64,000 nucleotides of DNA. Source: [Leptolyngbya] sp. JSC-1. GTDB lineage: Bacteria; Cyanobacteriota; Cyanobacteriia; Elainellales; Elainellaceae. The DNA is taken from contig KL662191.1 in assembly GCA_000733415.1 (NCBI GenBank), forward strand, positions 1,902,978 through 1,966,977. Reading direction: 5' to 3'. The notes under the pieces were generated by a model that was given only the letters and a program-made list of their open reading frames with translations, searched no databases and was not told the origin of the DNA. This document shows positions 44,215 through 52,975 of this stretch, piece by piece. Within the stretch, counting starts at the first letter, position 1; each line of letters starts with the position of its first letter. Made by a program: the position numbers and the translations under genes.

Positions 44215-45747
44215 ATGATGACAGAACCTAACATTGGTCGTCTCCTGCAAAATCGTTATCGCTTGATTCGCCTCCTGGGACAAGGGGCAATGGGTCAGGT
44301 TTATGCTGCTGAAGATACCGCTTTGGGAGGCATTCCAGTTGCGGTCAAGTTTTTGTCCCAAACCCTGCTGAATCGGAAAATGCGCGAGCGGTTTGAACGA
44401 GAAGCTAAAACTTGCGCCCAACTTGGTCAACGCAGTATCCACATTGTTCGCGTCACCGATTACGGTGTGGATGAGGATGGGGTTCCCTTTTATGTGATGG
44501 AGTATCTCAAGGGTGAGAGCCTGAGTGAAGTAATCAGCCGCCACACGATTTCCTTGCCGCGGTTTCTCAACTTAACCCGCCAGATTTGCCTGGGGCTATA
44601 TTGTGCGCACCAAGGCATTCAGATCGACGATAAGATTTGTCCAATTGTCCACCGAGACATTAAACCCAGCAATATCCTGGTCAGCCAAAACGACAGCCTT
44701 GGCGAACTCGTCAAAATCCTCGACTTCGGTATTGCTAAAGTTTTAGAGCCAGAGGGCAATCAAACTCAGTGCTTTATGGGTACGCTGGCCTACTCGTCTC
44801 CAGAGCAAATGGAAGGCCGGGAGCTAGATGCCCGCTCCGATATCTATAGCCTCGGCGTCATGATGTTTCAGATGCTGACAGGCAAAATGCCGCTCAACGC
44901 CGATACCCACTCCTTTGGCAGTTGGTACAAAGCGCATCATTTTCAAACCCCCCGCTCGTTTGAATCCATCGATGCAAACCTCAAGGTGCCTAAGGCGCTA
45001 GAGCTGCTGATCATGGCTTGCCTCGCTAAACAGGCCAGCGATCGTCCCCAGAGTGTTGGGGACGTAATTGCAGCCTTAGAGCCTCTGGAAGAACGATTTG
45101 GTGCCGGTCGGCAGATTGCCCATCGAATTGGCGCGTCCCTGTCTCGGCTGCCAGTGATTGCAGAACCCAGAACCTCCAGTATCGTAGTTGGGGATGAAAT
45201 CTGCCGTTCGGCCGCCTGGCCCAGCAACATGCCGCTAGCTGAAATTGTATTTCCCCGCACGATGCCCACGAACGACGGAGTACTGCCAACGCTGTGGGTA
45301 ATGATGACCAAACAGGAAATCCAACGGCGCTTGGTCTGCACCCGCTACAATCAGTTTCTGTTCTTGGAAGCGCCCCACCCGATGGCCCTCTGGCTGACGG
45401 TGCTCTACAGCCGTGGCCAAGAGCCCCGCTGGTTGCCCTGCTACCTTGACCTCAAAACCCCCCAAGGGCGGCAAATGGCAACTTCGTTGAGCAGAGTCGG
45501 CCAGTACAATATCTTGTTCTTTGCTCAGGAAGAACCGCATCGCTGTGCCCACATTCAAACAGCCACGGTTGCAGCTGCCCAATGTCGTCTTCTGCATGAC
45601 TGGGCGATGATTGGTCAGATGTCTAAAAGTGCTCCTAACTCAGCAGTTAGCAAAGAGCATCTGCGTAATGCCCTAGAAAATATTAAACCGCAGATTCTCC
45701 TGAAGCTGGATGCCATCTACGCCAGTAACGGCAATTCTCTCAACTAG
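44215..45747 (+). CDS. Serine/threonine protein kinase with cyanobacterial C-terminal domain
   Basis: A 510-aa Hanks-type kinase. The kinase domain (about residues 12-280) is complete: GQGAMGQVYAAED glycine loop, AVKFL Lys, HRDIKPSNIL catalytic loop, DFGIAK Mg-binding, SPEQMEGRELDARSDIYSLG. The remaining about 200 residues (from about 330) form an uncharacterised soluble domain (ALWLTVLYSRGQEPRWLP, VGQYNILFFAQEEPHRCA). No transmembrane segment is evident. Start ATG 44215 has GGAGAATCC upstream; an ATG three bases later is possible. Confidence 0.92.
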   Translation: MMTEPNIGRLLQNRYRLIRLLGQGAMGQVYAAEDTALGGIPVAVKFLSQTLLNRKMRERFEREAKTCAQLGQRSIHIVRVTDYGVDEDGVPFYVMEYLKGESLSEVISRHTISLPRFLNLTRQICLGLYCAHQGIQIDDKICPIVHRDIKPSNILVSQNDSLGELVKILDFGIAKVLEPEGNQTQCFMGTLAYSSPEQMEGRELDARSDIYSLGVMMFQMLTGKMPLNADTHSFGSWYKAHHFQTPRSFESIDANLKVPKALELLIMACLAKQASDRPQSVGDVIAALEPLEERFGAGRQIAHRIGASLSRLPVIAEPRTSSIVVGDEICRSAAWPSNMPLAEIVFPRTMPTNDGVLPTLWVMMTKQEIQRRLVCTRYNQFLFLEAPHPMALWLTVLYSRGQEPRWLPCYLDLKTPQGRQMATSLSRVGQYNILFFAQEEPHRCAHIQTATVAAAQCRLLHDWAMIGQMSKSAPNSAVSKEHLRNALENIKPQILLKLDAIYASNGNSLN

Positions 45748-45783
45748 CAATCTCAGCTTTCTAGCTGACTGAGCCAACTAAAC

Positions 45784-46662
45784 CTACTGAACCGGCGGGA
45801 AAAATAGGATGGGATGCCAACTGCGGCGGATTAATTCCCCCGTAAAACTTGGCCCCGACCACTCCGCAAACTTGCCCATTGTGGCAGAAGCCGTTGCAAT
45901 GGCCGTAATGTCATACTCTAAAGCGGCCTTGAGGGTTTCTGGAATCGGTTCACCAAGGACAATTTTGGTATTCACCTGCAATCCTGTACTCTCAAGATCT
46001 GTCTTTGCAGTTGCCAACCTAGCTTCTGCTTCCTTGATTCGACTTTCTAGCAGCAGCTTTTCAATGCGGTCGCTGTCTGCAATCACGTGGAATAGCAGGC
46101 ATTCTTGCAGAGACGACGGAGGGCGGCGCTCGGCGTATTTTTTGACTTGAGCCAGTAAATACTCGGCTGCTTTACCGCCGTCATAGGGCATCAAAAAGTA
46201 GCGCAACAGATGCCGACAGCGGAGGTCAAGCTCTTCTACCGTATAGACGGAAATCAATTGGGGTCTCAGGATCAAAATTGGGCTGAGGCTGCTTTGGCAC
46301 AGGGCAACGGCAGTGCTGCCAAATAATTTCTCAGTCAGCAGGCTGCGGCTTTCAGACCCCAGAACAATTAAATCAATTTGGTTTGCCTTCGCGACCGCAG
46401 CAATACGCTCATCCGTTCGTCCGGCCTGCACCTCAACCTCGACTTCTACACCAGATGGCAAATCAGCTTTTGCAACCGATAATTGTTCTTTGACCTGTTG
46501 CACCTTCGCTTCATCAACTCTGGGAATTCCTCTGCCATCGACGGGTAACACATGTAGAAACGTGATGTGTTGAATCCCACCCGATGCTAGGCTCGGCACA
46601 AAGTGAACCAAGCGTTGCAACCCATCCGACAGGCTAGTACAGATCAAAAGGCGCTGAAACAT
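45784..46662 (-). CDS. Tandem universal stress protein
   Basis: A 292-aa protein with two Usp-like domains. The first (1-135) has DLIVLGSESRSLLTEKLFGSTAVAL, close to the ATP-binding GxxGx9GS pattern. The second (about 160-290) is more degenerate: TAIATASATMGKFAEWSGPSFTGELIRRS lacks the full glycine motif. Tandem Usps often act as signalling or stress adaptors. It is cytoplasmic. It is convergent with the kinase gene 36 bp away. Confidence 0.88.
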   Translation of the reverse strand: MFQRLLICTSLSDGLQRLVHFVPSLASGGIQHITFLHVLPVDGRGIPRVDEAKVQQVKEQLSVAKADLPSGVEVEVEVQAGRTDERIAAVAKANQIDLIVLGSESRSLLTEKLFGSTAVALCQSSLSPILILRPQLISVYTVEELDLRCRHLLRYFLMPYDGGKAAEYLLAQVKKYAERRPPSSLQECLLFHVIADSDRIEKLLLESRIKEAEARLATAKTDLESTGLQVNTKIVLGEPIPETLKAALEYDITAIATASATMGKFAEWSGPSFTGELIRRSWHPILFFPPVQ

Positions 46663-47242
46663 AGATCCAATAGACGTTTGGAGTCGAGCTCATTTCCTCC
46701 TAACCCTACCACTCTCAGCCATTCTCTGCCAGGGTTAGCCATAAATTCCGTTAAATGGTCCAAATTTCTGTTTTCTCCCAGCTCCTGTTCCAGAGGCCAT
46801 CATCAAAGCTGTGATCAGCTTGAGGAGCCGTTTTGAGAAATTATTTCCAGGCAATTGTTTCCCCGCTCAATTGTCTCCGGGCAAACTGCCGCAACTCTGT
46901 GGTTGCTAGCTGGATTGCTTATTGGATCGCTAACCAGATTATTAGTCAATCAGATTATTAATTGTGAGAGAGCATTACTGAAAAACCTAGTTATCGTCGC
47001 GCCATCTGAATACTTGCCAGAAGGCCCAGATTTTTCAGAACCAGCCATCGTAAAACTGGTGAATACTTGAGCAATTGCTTTCCAGTCTTCGTAGGCGTCA
47101 GAACGCTTACTAGAGAACACTTACCAAAATGTGGTTCATTCAAAATGCAGCTGTTCACGCAGAGTTGACGCCCCAGCATCCCCAGCCCTTTTCCTTGCCT
47201 AGAACAGGGCAAGAGAGGGAGGTCGCCCACTACAGCAGCAGC
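46663..47242. other. 580-bp spacer between usp and nblA
   Basis: No credible gene. It contains imperfect direct repeats such as CAATTGTTTCC/CAATTGTCTCC (about 46852-46878) and AGATTATTA (near 46935-46960). Nothing else was recognised. Confidence 0.5.
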
Positions 47243-47440
47243 TTACTCAAACTGAGGGCGAGGCTCCAGTCCCCACTCGTGCTTGAGGAAATGCTTGTAC
47301 ATGGTCTCGCGCAGCATCATTTGCTCATACAACTTCACCAGGAAGTCTTGAGCCTGTTCGAGATTCATCTTCTCTACCTGCGTTTCAAACGAACGTAGGC
47401 TGAATTGCTGCTCTAGCGAGAGTTCAATTGGTCGGTCCAT
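47243..47440 (-). CDS. nblA: Phycobilisome degradation protein NblA
   Basis: Small adaptor (65 aa) that binds phycobiliproteins and the ClpC protease to dismantle phycobilisomes under nitrogen or sulfur starvation. The sequence shows the NblA core LSLEQQFSLRSFETQVEKM, KLYEQMMLRETMYKHFLKHEWG. Start ATG 47440 follows CAGGAG; an upstream in-frame start would add eight unlike residues. It marks the host as phycobilisome-containing. Regulation by NtcA or NblR is expected, but no exact box was found. Confidence 0.95.
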   Translation of the reverse strand: MDRPIELSLEQQFSLRSFETQVEKMNLEQAQDFLVKLYEQMMLRETMYKHFLKHEWGLEPRPQFE

Positions 47441-48082
47441 AACATTACTCCTGTTCGGTAACAATGGAAAACGATGGAATCAAACAGTAACCAAAACTAA
47501 GCGAGCTTAAGTTGATCACACGAGTGGGAGATGATTGGCCTCTAGCGTTCCCGCTGGTCGAGTAAGTTCTCCCTCGTATTACAAAAGATAACAATCGTTT
47601 GACAAAGTGACCACCCCCCTCATGGGTACTCATTTCGGTTGAGGTAGTTCTAGCAACTTACAGAACAGCAGAATGTTCATTTGGAACTTTATCCGATTTA
47701 GTGATCGTGAATCTTCTGTAGAGCAGTTGTGAATGAAGAGCTGAACTCCTATCTGCAGCTGGGTTGCAGCCGTTGCCCAGGCTAGGCTCAGCAACTTTCT
47801 AATCAGCCATACCGAGATAAGAACAGATAAAATTGATACTTTTCGTTGATAAAAAAGGGAGTGGAAAAGTATCTCTTTTAACAGAAAAAGAAAATCCTGC
47901 TGTCCAGTACAACTGTCTACAGCAGGAAATTTCTAACTGATTAAAAGTTCTGATTGATTGAATGAGAAATTTCGAATCTATTGTTGAACCACTTTGAATT
48001 GAATTCACGCTAGCTTGAGCAACGTGAAGCACAAACAAATTCTGATTAAGAAGGATTATCGTTGTTCCTGCCAAGCTCGATC
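47441..48082. other. Spacer between nblA and the small coiled-coil gene
   Basis: 642 bp. Contains the terminator at 47895-47927 and the upstream region of nblA. Small frames here are low-complexity and not called. Confidence 0.5.
47880..47927 (-). terminator. Intrinsic terminator of the small coiled-coil gene
   Basis: TCCTGCTGT (47895-47903) and ACAGCAGGA (47919-47927) are a perfect 9-bp stem with a 15-nt loop. On the minus strand a T-rich tract (TTTTCTTTTTCTG) follows. It lies about 155 bp past the stop of the 48083-48355 gene. Confidence 0.8.
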
Positions 48083-48355
48083 TCAGCAAGATGCGATCAC
48101 AACAGTTTCGATTTCCATATTTGATAAATCTGCAACCGATTTTTGCTGCTTGAGCATTTTTAAGTGCTGCAGTAGAGCTTCAGTCTCTGCTTGCAGATGG
48201 AGTAATTCAACTTGGTGATTGGCCTGATAGGGCAACTGACGAGATTGAGCAGCCGCAGACCCCTTTGTTTGAGAGTGAGTATTCCTATCAGCGACAGTAG
48301 ATACAGTGATTTCAGACAGAACTGCTTGCTTAGACATCAAAACTTGCGTAGTCAT
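48083..48355 (-). CDS. Small conserved cyanobacterial protein with helical C-terminus
   Basis: A 90-aa protein with a Ser/Thr/Gln-rich N-terminal part and a likely coiled-coil in LLHLQAETEALLQHLKMLKQQ (about residues 51-71). It has no signal peptide. I recognise the sequence pattern as a small protein recurring in cyanobacteria, without known function. Start ATG 48355 or the later ATG 48337 are both possible. The strong downstream terminator supports a real transcription unit. It is 130 bp past the hisS stop, on the same strand. Confidence 0.65.
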   Translation of the reverse strand: MTTQVLMSKQAVLSEITVSTVADRNTHSQTKGSAAAQSRQLPYQANHQVELLHLQAETEALLQHLKMLKQQKSVADLSNMEIETVVIASC

Positions 48356-48485
48356 TTTTACTTATTCACACCACACAGGTATTCTACAGTAAGACACAAT
48401 AAATCGCAGTTTTGATTCTATTGAATTCGGCAAGGCTAACTTCAGAACATGTGGCGGTTTCCCAACTGGCTTGCCCCAAAATCCT

Positions 48486-49778
48486 CTAGTTAGGCATAGT
48501 AGCCCGACTATCTTTAAGCCGGTGGCGTAACGTTTCAACCGTTGCCAGCAGGTCGGTTTGGGTAAGAGCCTCTTGGTCACCGCTGCCTAGCCACTTTAAC
48601 TGTACAGTGCCATTAGCGGCCTCATCGTCTCCTAAAATTAGGCAAGCTACTGCCCCACTGCGGTCTGCTCGCTTAAATTGTTTACCAAAGGCACTGGCAC
48701 TCAAATCTAGCTCCACAGCAAATCCGGCTCGTCGTAAGGTTTGGGCTAACTGGAGCGCCTGCGCTTCGGCCTGTTCACCCCGGGAAACCACATAAAAATC
48801 AAGCTCTACGGCTGGAGTGTTGGTCAACTGTTGCAGCAACAGCAGCAGTCGTTCCAATCCCATTGCCCAACCCACGGCTGGGGTTTCTGGCCCGCCTAGT
48901 TCACTGACCAACCCGTCGTAGCGTCCACCGCCGCCCACGGCATTCTGTGCCCCCAGCCCGGTTTCGGCCACAATCTCGAACGCAGTGTGGGTGTAGTAGT
49001 CTAAGCCGCGTACTAAGCAGGGGTTGAGAGTGTAGGCGATGTTGAGGTCGGTCAATTGCTGCTGCACCTGGTCAAACCGTCGTCGCGACTCTGGAGCCAG
49101 ATAATCCCAAATTTTAGGAGCGTCCTGGATAATTTTTTTCGTCTCGGCATTTTTGCTGTCGAGAATCCGCATTGGATTGCGGCTGAGGCGATTTTGCGAA
49201 TCGGGATCGAGCGCATGCTTGTAAGGCGTGAGATATTCTACCAGCGCCTGGCGATACTGCTGTCGGTCGGCGGGATCACCCACGGAATTCAGATCCAGCC
49301 GCAGATCCTTCAGACCCAACCCAACGAGTAGATCCATCGCTAGGGCGATCACTTCCACATCGGCACGGGGATCAGCACTGCCCAACACCTCGCAGCCCAA
49401 CTGATGAAACTGCCGCTGTCGTCCAGCCTGCACGTTTTCGTAGCGAAACATCGGCCCCAGGTACCACAGCCGCTGCAACCCTTTGACATGGAGACCGTTT
49501 TCGATATAGGCCCGCACGACGCCCGCTGTGCCTTCAGGTCGCAAAGTTACGGACCGCTCACCCTTGTCGATAAAGGTGTACATCTCCTTGCCCACCACAT
49601 CGGTGGCTTCGCCAATTCCCCTGGCAAACAGCTCGGTCTGTTCAAAAATCGGCGTGCGAATTTCTCGATAGGCGGCCCGATTCAGCAGGTCACGCGCCAC
49701 CTGCTCGATCCGCTGCCAGTAGCCAACTTCCTCTGGCAAAATGTCGCGGGTTCCTTTAATTGCTTCAATCGCACTCAT
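48486..49778 (-). CDS. hisS: Histidyl-tRNA synthetase
   Basis: Class II synthetase charging tRNA-His. The 430-aa protein has KGTRDILPEE, class II motif 2 (FRYENVQAGRQRQFHQLGCE), the histidine-specific RGLDYYTHTAFEI and GGGRYDGL, motif 3 (VGWAMGLERLL) and a C-terminal anticodon-binding domain. All essential motifs are present. Start ATG 49778. Confidence 0.97.
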   Translation of the reverse strand: MSAIEAIKGTRDILPEEVGYWQRIEQVARDLLNRAAYREIRTPIFEQTELFARGIGEATDVVGKEMYTFIDKGERSVTLRPEGTAGVVRAYIENGLHVKGLQRLWYLGPMFRYENVQAGRQRQFHQLGCEVLGSADPRADVEVIALAMDLLVGLGLKDLRLDLNSVGDPADRQQYRQALVEYLTPYKHALDPDSQNRLSRNPMRILDSKNAETKKIIQDAPKIWDYLAPESRRRFDQVQQQLTDLNIAYTLNPCLVRGLDYYTHTAFEIVAETGLGAQNAVGGGGRYDGLVSELGGPETPAVGWAMGLERLLLLLQQLTNTPAVELDFYVVSRGEQAEAQALQLAQTLRRAGFAVELDLSASAFGKQFKRADRSGAVACLILGDDEAANGTVQLKWLGSGDQEALTQTDLLATVETLRHRLKDSRATMPN

Positions 49779-49902
49779 GGAGAATTAAAACTATCGTTAT
49801 TTCAATTGTGATTGCAGAAATATGATTGCAGAAATATTGAACATTCTGCAGTGCAGCCATTTGCGATTCCAGATGACCTAACTAGCTATATCTTGAACCA
49901 AG

Positions 49903-50190
49903 CTAGGGCAACACCAGCCACTCGCCGTAGCGATCGCCATAGTAAGCCAAAATCTGCTGGACTCGCTGCCGAGCTGCTGGAGTAGCTTCAGAGCCATAGC
50001 ACAGCCTCAGACCACCCACTTGACTCTGGCGATAATCAAAGGTTTGGGACGACTGGGGCAACAGCTCGACCGCGACCCCACTCACTTGCCGCAAATGGGC
50101 CGCGACTTCTCGATAGACTGCCAAAGGCAAGGTCGGGCAGTAAAGCTGCTGAAATTCGGCTGACTTAGGAGAGGCAATCTGTTTATCCAT
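49903..50190 (-). CDS. Small conserved hypothetical protein
   Basis: A 95-aa protein, cytoplasmic by appearance, without a recognised domain. It has PTLPLAVYREVAAHLRQVSGV and ARQRVQQILAYYGDRYGEW, and two cysteines. It looks conserved across cyanobacteria from its composition, but I cannot name the family. Its own spacer on both sides suggests a single-gene unit. Confidence 0.6.
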   Translation of the reverse strand: MDKQIASPKSAEFQQLYCPTLPLAVYREVAAHLRQVSGVAVELLPQSSQTFDYRQSQVGGLRLCYGSEATPAARQRVQQILAYYGDRYGEWLVLP

Positions 50191-50453
50191 AGCTTACTAG
50201 GATATCAGGGGTGAGGGTGCCCAGCGCAGCAAGCCAACCAAAGTCTAGTTATTAAACCCGGTAAGCAGTTCACCTTTGCATCTTGCTCGTCAATTTACCA
50301 ATTGATAGGGTTCATAGGACGCCGAGATAATTGTTGTTGTGCAGACGCCAGGAAAGGTTGCGGTCCCCAAATTTCGCTTGACAGACCGCTAGTGAGCCAA
50401 CTGATTAATTTAAGCTGATTAATTTAATTAGCCAACTAATCAGCTAACACCGG

Positions 50454-50765
50454 CTATTCCAACAGCGGATCGTTTTCTTCTGGCAACGGCACCGGATCTA
50501 GAGCATCTTTAGAGATGGGTAACGTACAGCAGTTCACTTCGTCAATACACACTTTGCCCCACTGCAACGCCCATCGCACTAGCGCCACCCGATTGCCCGT
50601 CGCCGTTTTGGTCAAGATATTGCTGATATGGTTATCAACGGTCCGCTTGCTGATTTCCAACTTCTCGGCAATTTCCTGGTTGGTTAAGCCAGCAGCCACC
50701 AGTTCCACGATTTGCAATTCTCTCTCCGAGAGAGAGCCAGAGGTCTGAGACTCACCACCAGTCAT
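50454..50765 (-). CDS. Small LuxR-type regulator, PedR-like
   Basis: A 103-aa protein made almost entirely of a LuxR helix-turn-helix: LSERELQIVELVAAGLTNQEIAEKLEISKRTVDNHISNIL. It has no receiver domain. Size and sequence match the cyanobacterial PedR type, which responds to photosynthetic electron-transport redox state through a cysteine. Cysteines occur here in the C-terminal tail (CIDEVNCC). Its targets are unknown; the PedR assignment is by similarity only. Confidence 0.82.
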   Translation of the reverse strand: MTGGESQTSGSLSERELQIVELVAAGLTNQEIAEKLEISKRTVDNHISNILTKTATGNRVALVRWALQWGKVCIDEVNCCTLPISKDALDPVPLPEENDPLLE

Positions 50766-51068
50766 ATATACTTTCCCGTCGGACTACCAAACTGTGTATA
50801 TGTACTTACTCTACTCATAATTCTAGTCAGTTTAGCAAGATGTCACTAGAGGCCGGAGCAAAAACTTGAGGCAACGAGGGGGTTGAGTTATGAAGGGCCA
50901 TTCATTTCTACAACGGCTATCGGATTGCTATATGCTAGGTTGCCAGCCTGGTGCATAATCTCAAAGGCACTCCAATGGCTGGTTCGAAGTCAGCGATCAG
51001 AGCCTGTTAATCAAAACAGAGGCTGTTAATCAGAACAGAAGCTGTTAATCAGAAAAAGTGAGCGAGAT
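50766..51068. other. Divergent spacer carrying a 19-bp triplicated repeat
   Basis: 303 bp between the PedR-like gene and the amidase gene. Its right end carries the three 19-bp units at 51001-51057. No other feature was recognised. Confidence 0.6.
51001..51057 (+). repeat. Three 19-bp tandem repeats just upstream of the amidase gene
   Basis: AGCCTGTTAATCAAAACAG and two variants follow each other (51001-51019, 51020-51038, 51039-51057). The last unit ends 11 bp before ATG 51069, so it overlaps the leader and ribosome-binding region. Confidence 0.9.
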
Positions 51069-52826
51069 ATGAAGTACATCGTGGGGATGGTTGGAGTCAG
51101 CGCCGGTATGGTGATGAACATGGGAATTGCTGCCGTCGCCTGGGCCGAACAACCGCTGTCAGTGGTGTATCCACCCGATGGGCATGAAACCACCGCTGCC
51201 CAAATTTTTCTGATTGGCACGGCTCCGCCTGCAGGAGAAGTCACCGTCAACGGTCAGCCAGTTGAGCGCAGCGCGGCTGGACATTTTGCGCCTAGCTTCC
51301 CGCTTCAGCTTGGCGAGAATGCTTTCACCTTGCGCTATCAAGATCAGGAACTCGTTCTGCGAGTAACTCGCACCGATCCCAACCCAACGCTGCCACCGGG
51401 AACTGGTTTTGCCGAAGGGTCGCTTGCTCCAGCAGTCGATATAGCCCGTTTACCGAATGAGCCGATTTGTTTCAGCGCCATTGCTCCGGCTCAGGCCACG
51501 GTCAGCGTCAGTTTGAGTGACCAATCCATCGCGCTACTGCCCCAACCCAGTTCAGTCAATTTGCCGCCGAATTCTGCGGTTTTAACCTTTAGCAATCAGC
51601 CTGCCCCATCGCCCACGACCACTTACCAAGGCTGCATAGCTGTTGCAAGTCCTGGCGATTTGGGGGTACCAGAATTTCAGCTCACCCTCAACGGCTCCAC
51701 AATTCGTCAATCTGGCCCCAGCCACGTTAGTGTGCTTGCGCCGGCCCAAGCTGAGGTGGTCGAAGTCACTGCCGATTCCGGCACTGCCCGCAGTGGACCG
51801 AGCACCGACTACTCGCGCCTCACTCCTCTACCAAAGGGCACCCAAGCCAGCGTTACCGGACGAGAAGGGGAATGGCTGCGACTCGACTATGGCGGCTGGA
51901 TCAGAGCTAGTGAAACCCAGGCCATCCCTAATGCAGCCTTGCCCCGCACCCTGATCCGCAGCATCCGCGCTCGGACAATGGGAGAGTGGACCGAAATCGC
52001 CTTTCCGCTACAAGCTCCGGTTCCCGTGACCGTGCAACAGGGCAACCGTAGTTTTGTCCTCACCCTGCACAATACTACGGCCCAAACCGACACCATTTTT
52101 CTGAATGATGATCCGGTAATTGAACGGCTCGATTGGCAGCAGGCGGCTCCCAGTCAGGTGCAGTACACCTTCAACCTCAAATCCGCCCAGCAGTGGGGCT
52201 ACAAACTGCGCTACGAGGGAACGACCTTGATCCTGTCGCTGAGGCATCCGCCACAGGTAAAGTCAGATAGCCTAGCAGGCATTCGGATTTTGCTAGATCC
52301 AGGGCATGGTGGCCCAGAAGATTTGGGCGCACGCGGACCTACCGGCTATCCAGAAAAGGAAGTGGCGCTGATTGTCTCCCAATTGCTGCGCGACCGCCTG
52401 GAGGCCAGAGGAGCCACGGTGATCATGACTCGCGAAGGCGATATTGACCTCTATCCGCAAGACCGAGCTGCCCTGATCAATCAAGCCGAACCGACGCTGG
52501 CCCTCAGCCTCCACTACAATGCCCTTCCCGACGATGGTGATGCAGTCAACACGGCTGGTATTGGGACCTTCTGGTACAATGCCCAGTCCCACAGTCTGGC
52601 TGTTTTCCTACACAACTATTTGGTAGCCAGCCTCGATCGCCCGTCCTATGGTGTGTTTTGGAATAACCTTGCCCTCACCCGCCCTACAGTAGCCCCGGCG
52701 GTGCTGTTGGAACTGGGCTTCATGATCAATCCCGATGAATTCGAGTGGATCATCAATTCTGCAGAGCAGGAACGCCTTGCTGATGCTCTGGCTGATGGCA
52801 TCGCCGCATGGCTTCAGCAGCAGTGA
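51069..52826 (+). CDS. N-acetylmuramoyl-L-alanine amidase (Amidase_3) with SH3 domain
   Basis: Periplasmic enzyme cleaving the amide between MurNAc and the peptide in peptidoglycan. The 585-aa protein has a signal peptide (about 1-26, cleavage after AVAWA), Ig-like N-terminal domains, an SH3-like segment (about 222-285, ADSGTARSGPSTDYSRL, EWLRLDYGGWI), an AMIN-like beta domain (about 300-395) and Amidase_3 (405-585). The zinc ligands are in DPGHGG, the Glu of YPEKE and LHYN; the catalytic Glu is in LLELGFM. It should be active in cell separation or wall remodelling. Confidence 0.94.
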   Translation: MKYIVGMVGVSAGMVMNMGIAAVAWAEQPLSVVYPPDGHETTAAQIFLIGTAPPAGEVTVNGQPVERSAAGHFAPSFPLQLGENAFTLRYQDQELVLRVTRTDPNPTLPPGTGFAEGSLAPAVDIARLPNEPICFSAIAPAQATVSVSLSDQSIALLPQPSSVNLPPNSAVLTFSNQPAPSPTTTYQGCIAVASPGDLGVPEFQLTLNGSTIRQSGPSHVSVLAPAQAEVVEVTADSGTARSGPSTDYSRLTPLPKGTQASVTGREGEWLRLDYGGWIRASETQAIPNAALPRTLIRSIRARTMGEWTEIAFPLQAPVPVTVQQGNRSFVLTLHNTTAQTDTIFLNDDPVIERLDWQQAAPSQVQYTFNLKSAQQWGYKLRYEGTTLILSLRHPPQVKSDSLAGIRILLDPGHGGPEDLGARGPTGYPEKEVALIVSQLLRDRLEARGATVIMTREGDIDLYPQDRAALINQAEPTLALSLHYNALPDDGDAVNTAGIGTFWYNAQSHSLAVFLHNYLVASLDRPSYGVFWNNLALTRPTVAPAVLLELGFMINPDEFEWIINSAEQERLADALADGIAAWLQQQ

Positions 52827-52975
52827 AATAGCGTTTAGGAGTCTGGAGAAGCTGTAACGGTTATGCCAAGTGATGCTGTCGCCAGACGTGAATCTGGTAG
52901 AGGACGATCAGGCTTGATTGCAGAGTGCTCGAACAATTTCTTGACACCATCATCAAGGGTTGTTTGAGCATCGCT

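Noticed and set aside
43952..44218. 88-aa frame before the Ser/Thr kinase
   Set aside because: Overlaps the kinase start and has no recognisable features.
50975..50995. tRNA-like GGTTCGAA segment
   Set aside because: No acceptor stem or anticodon arm can be formed around it. No other tRNA candidate was found in the window.
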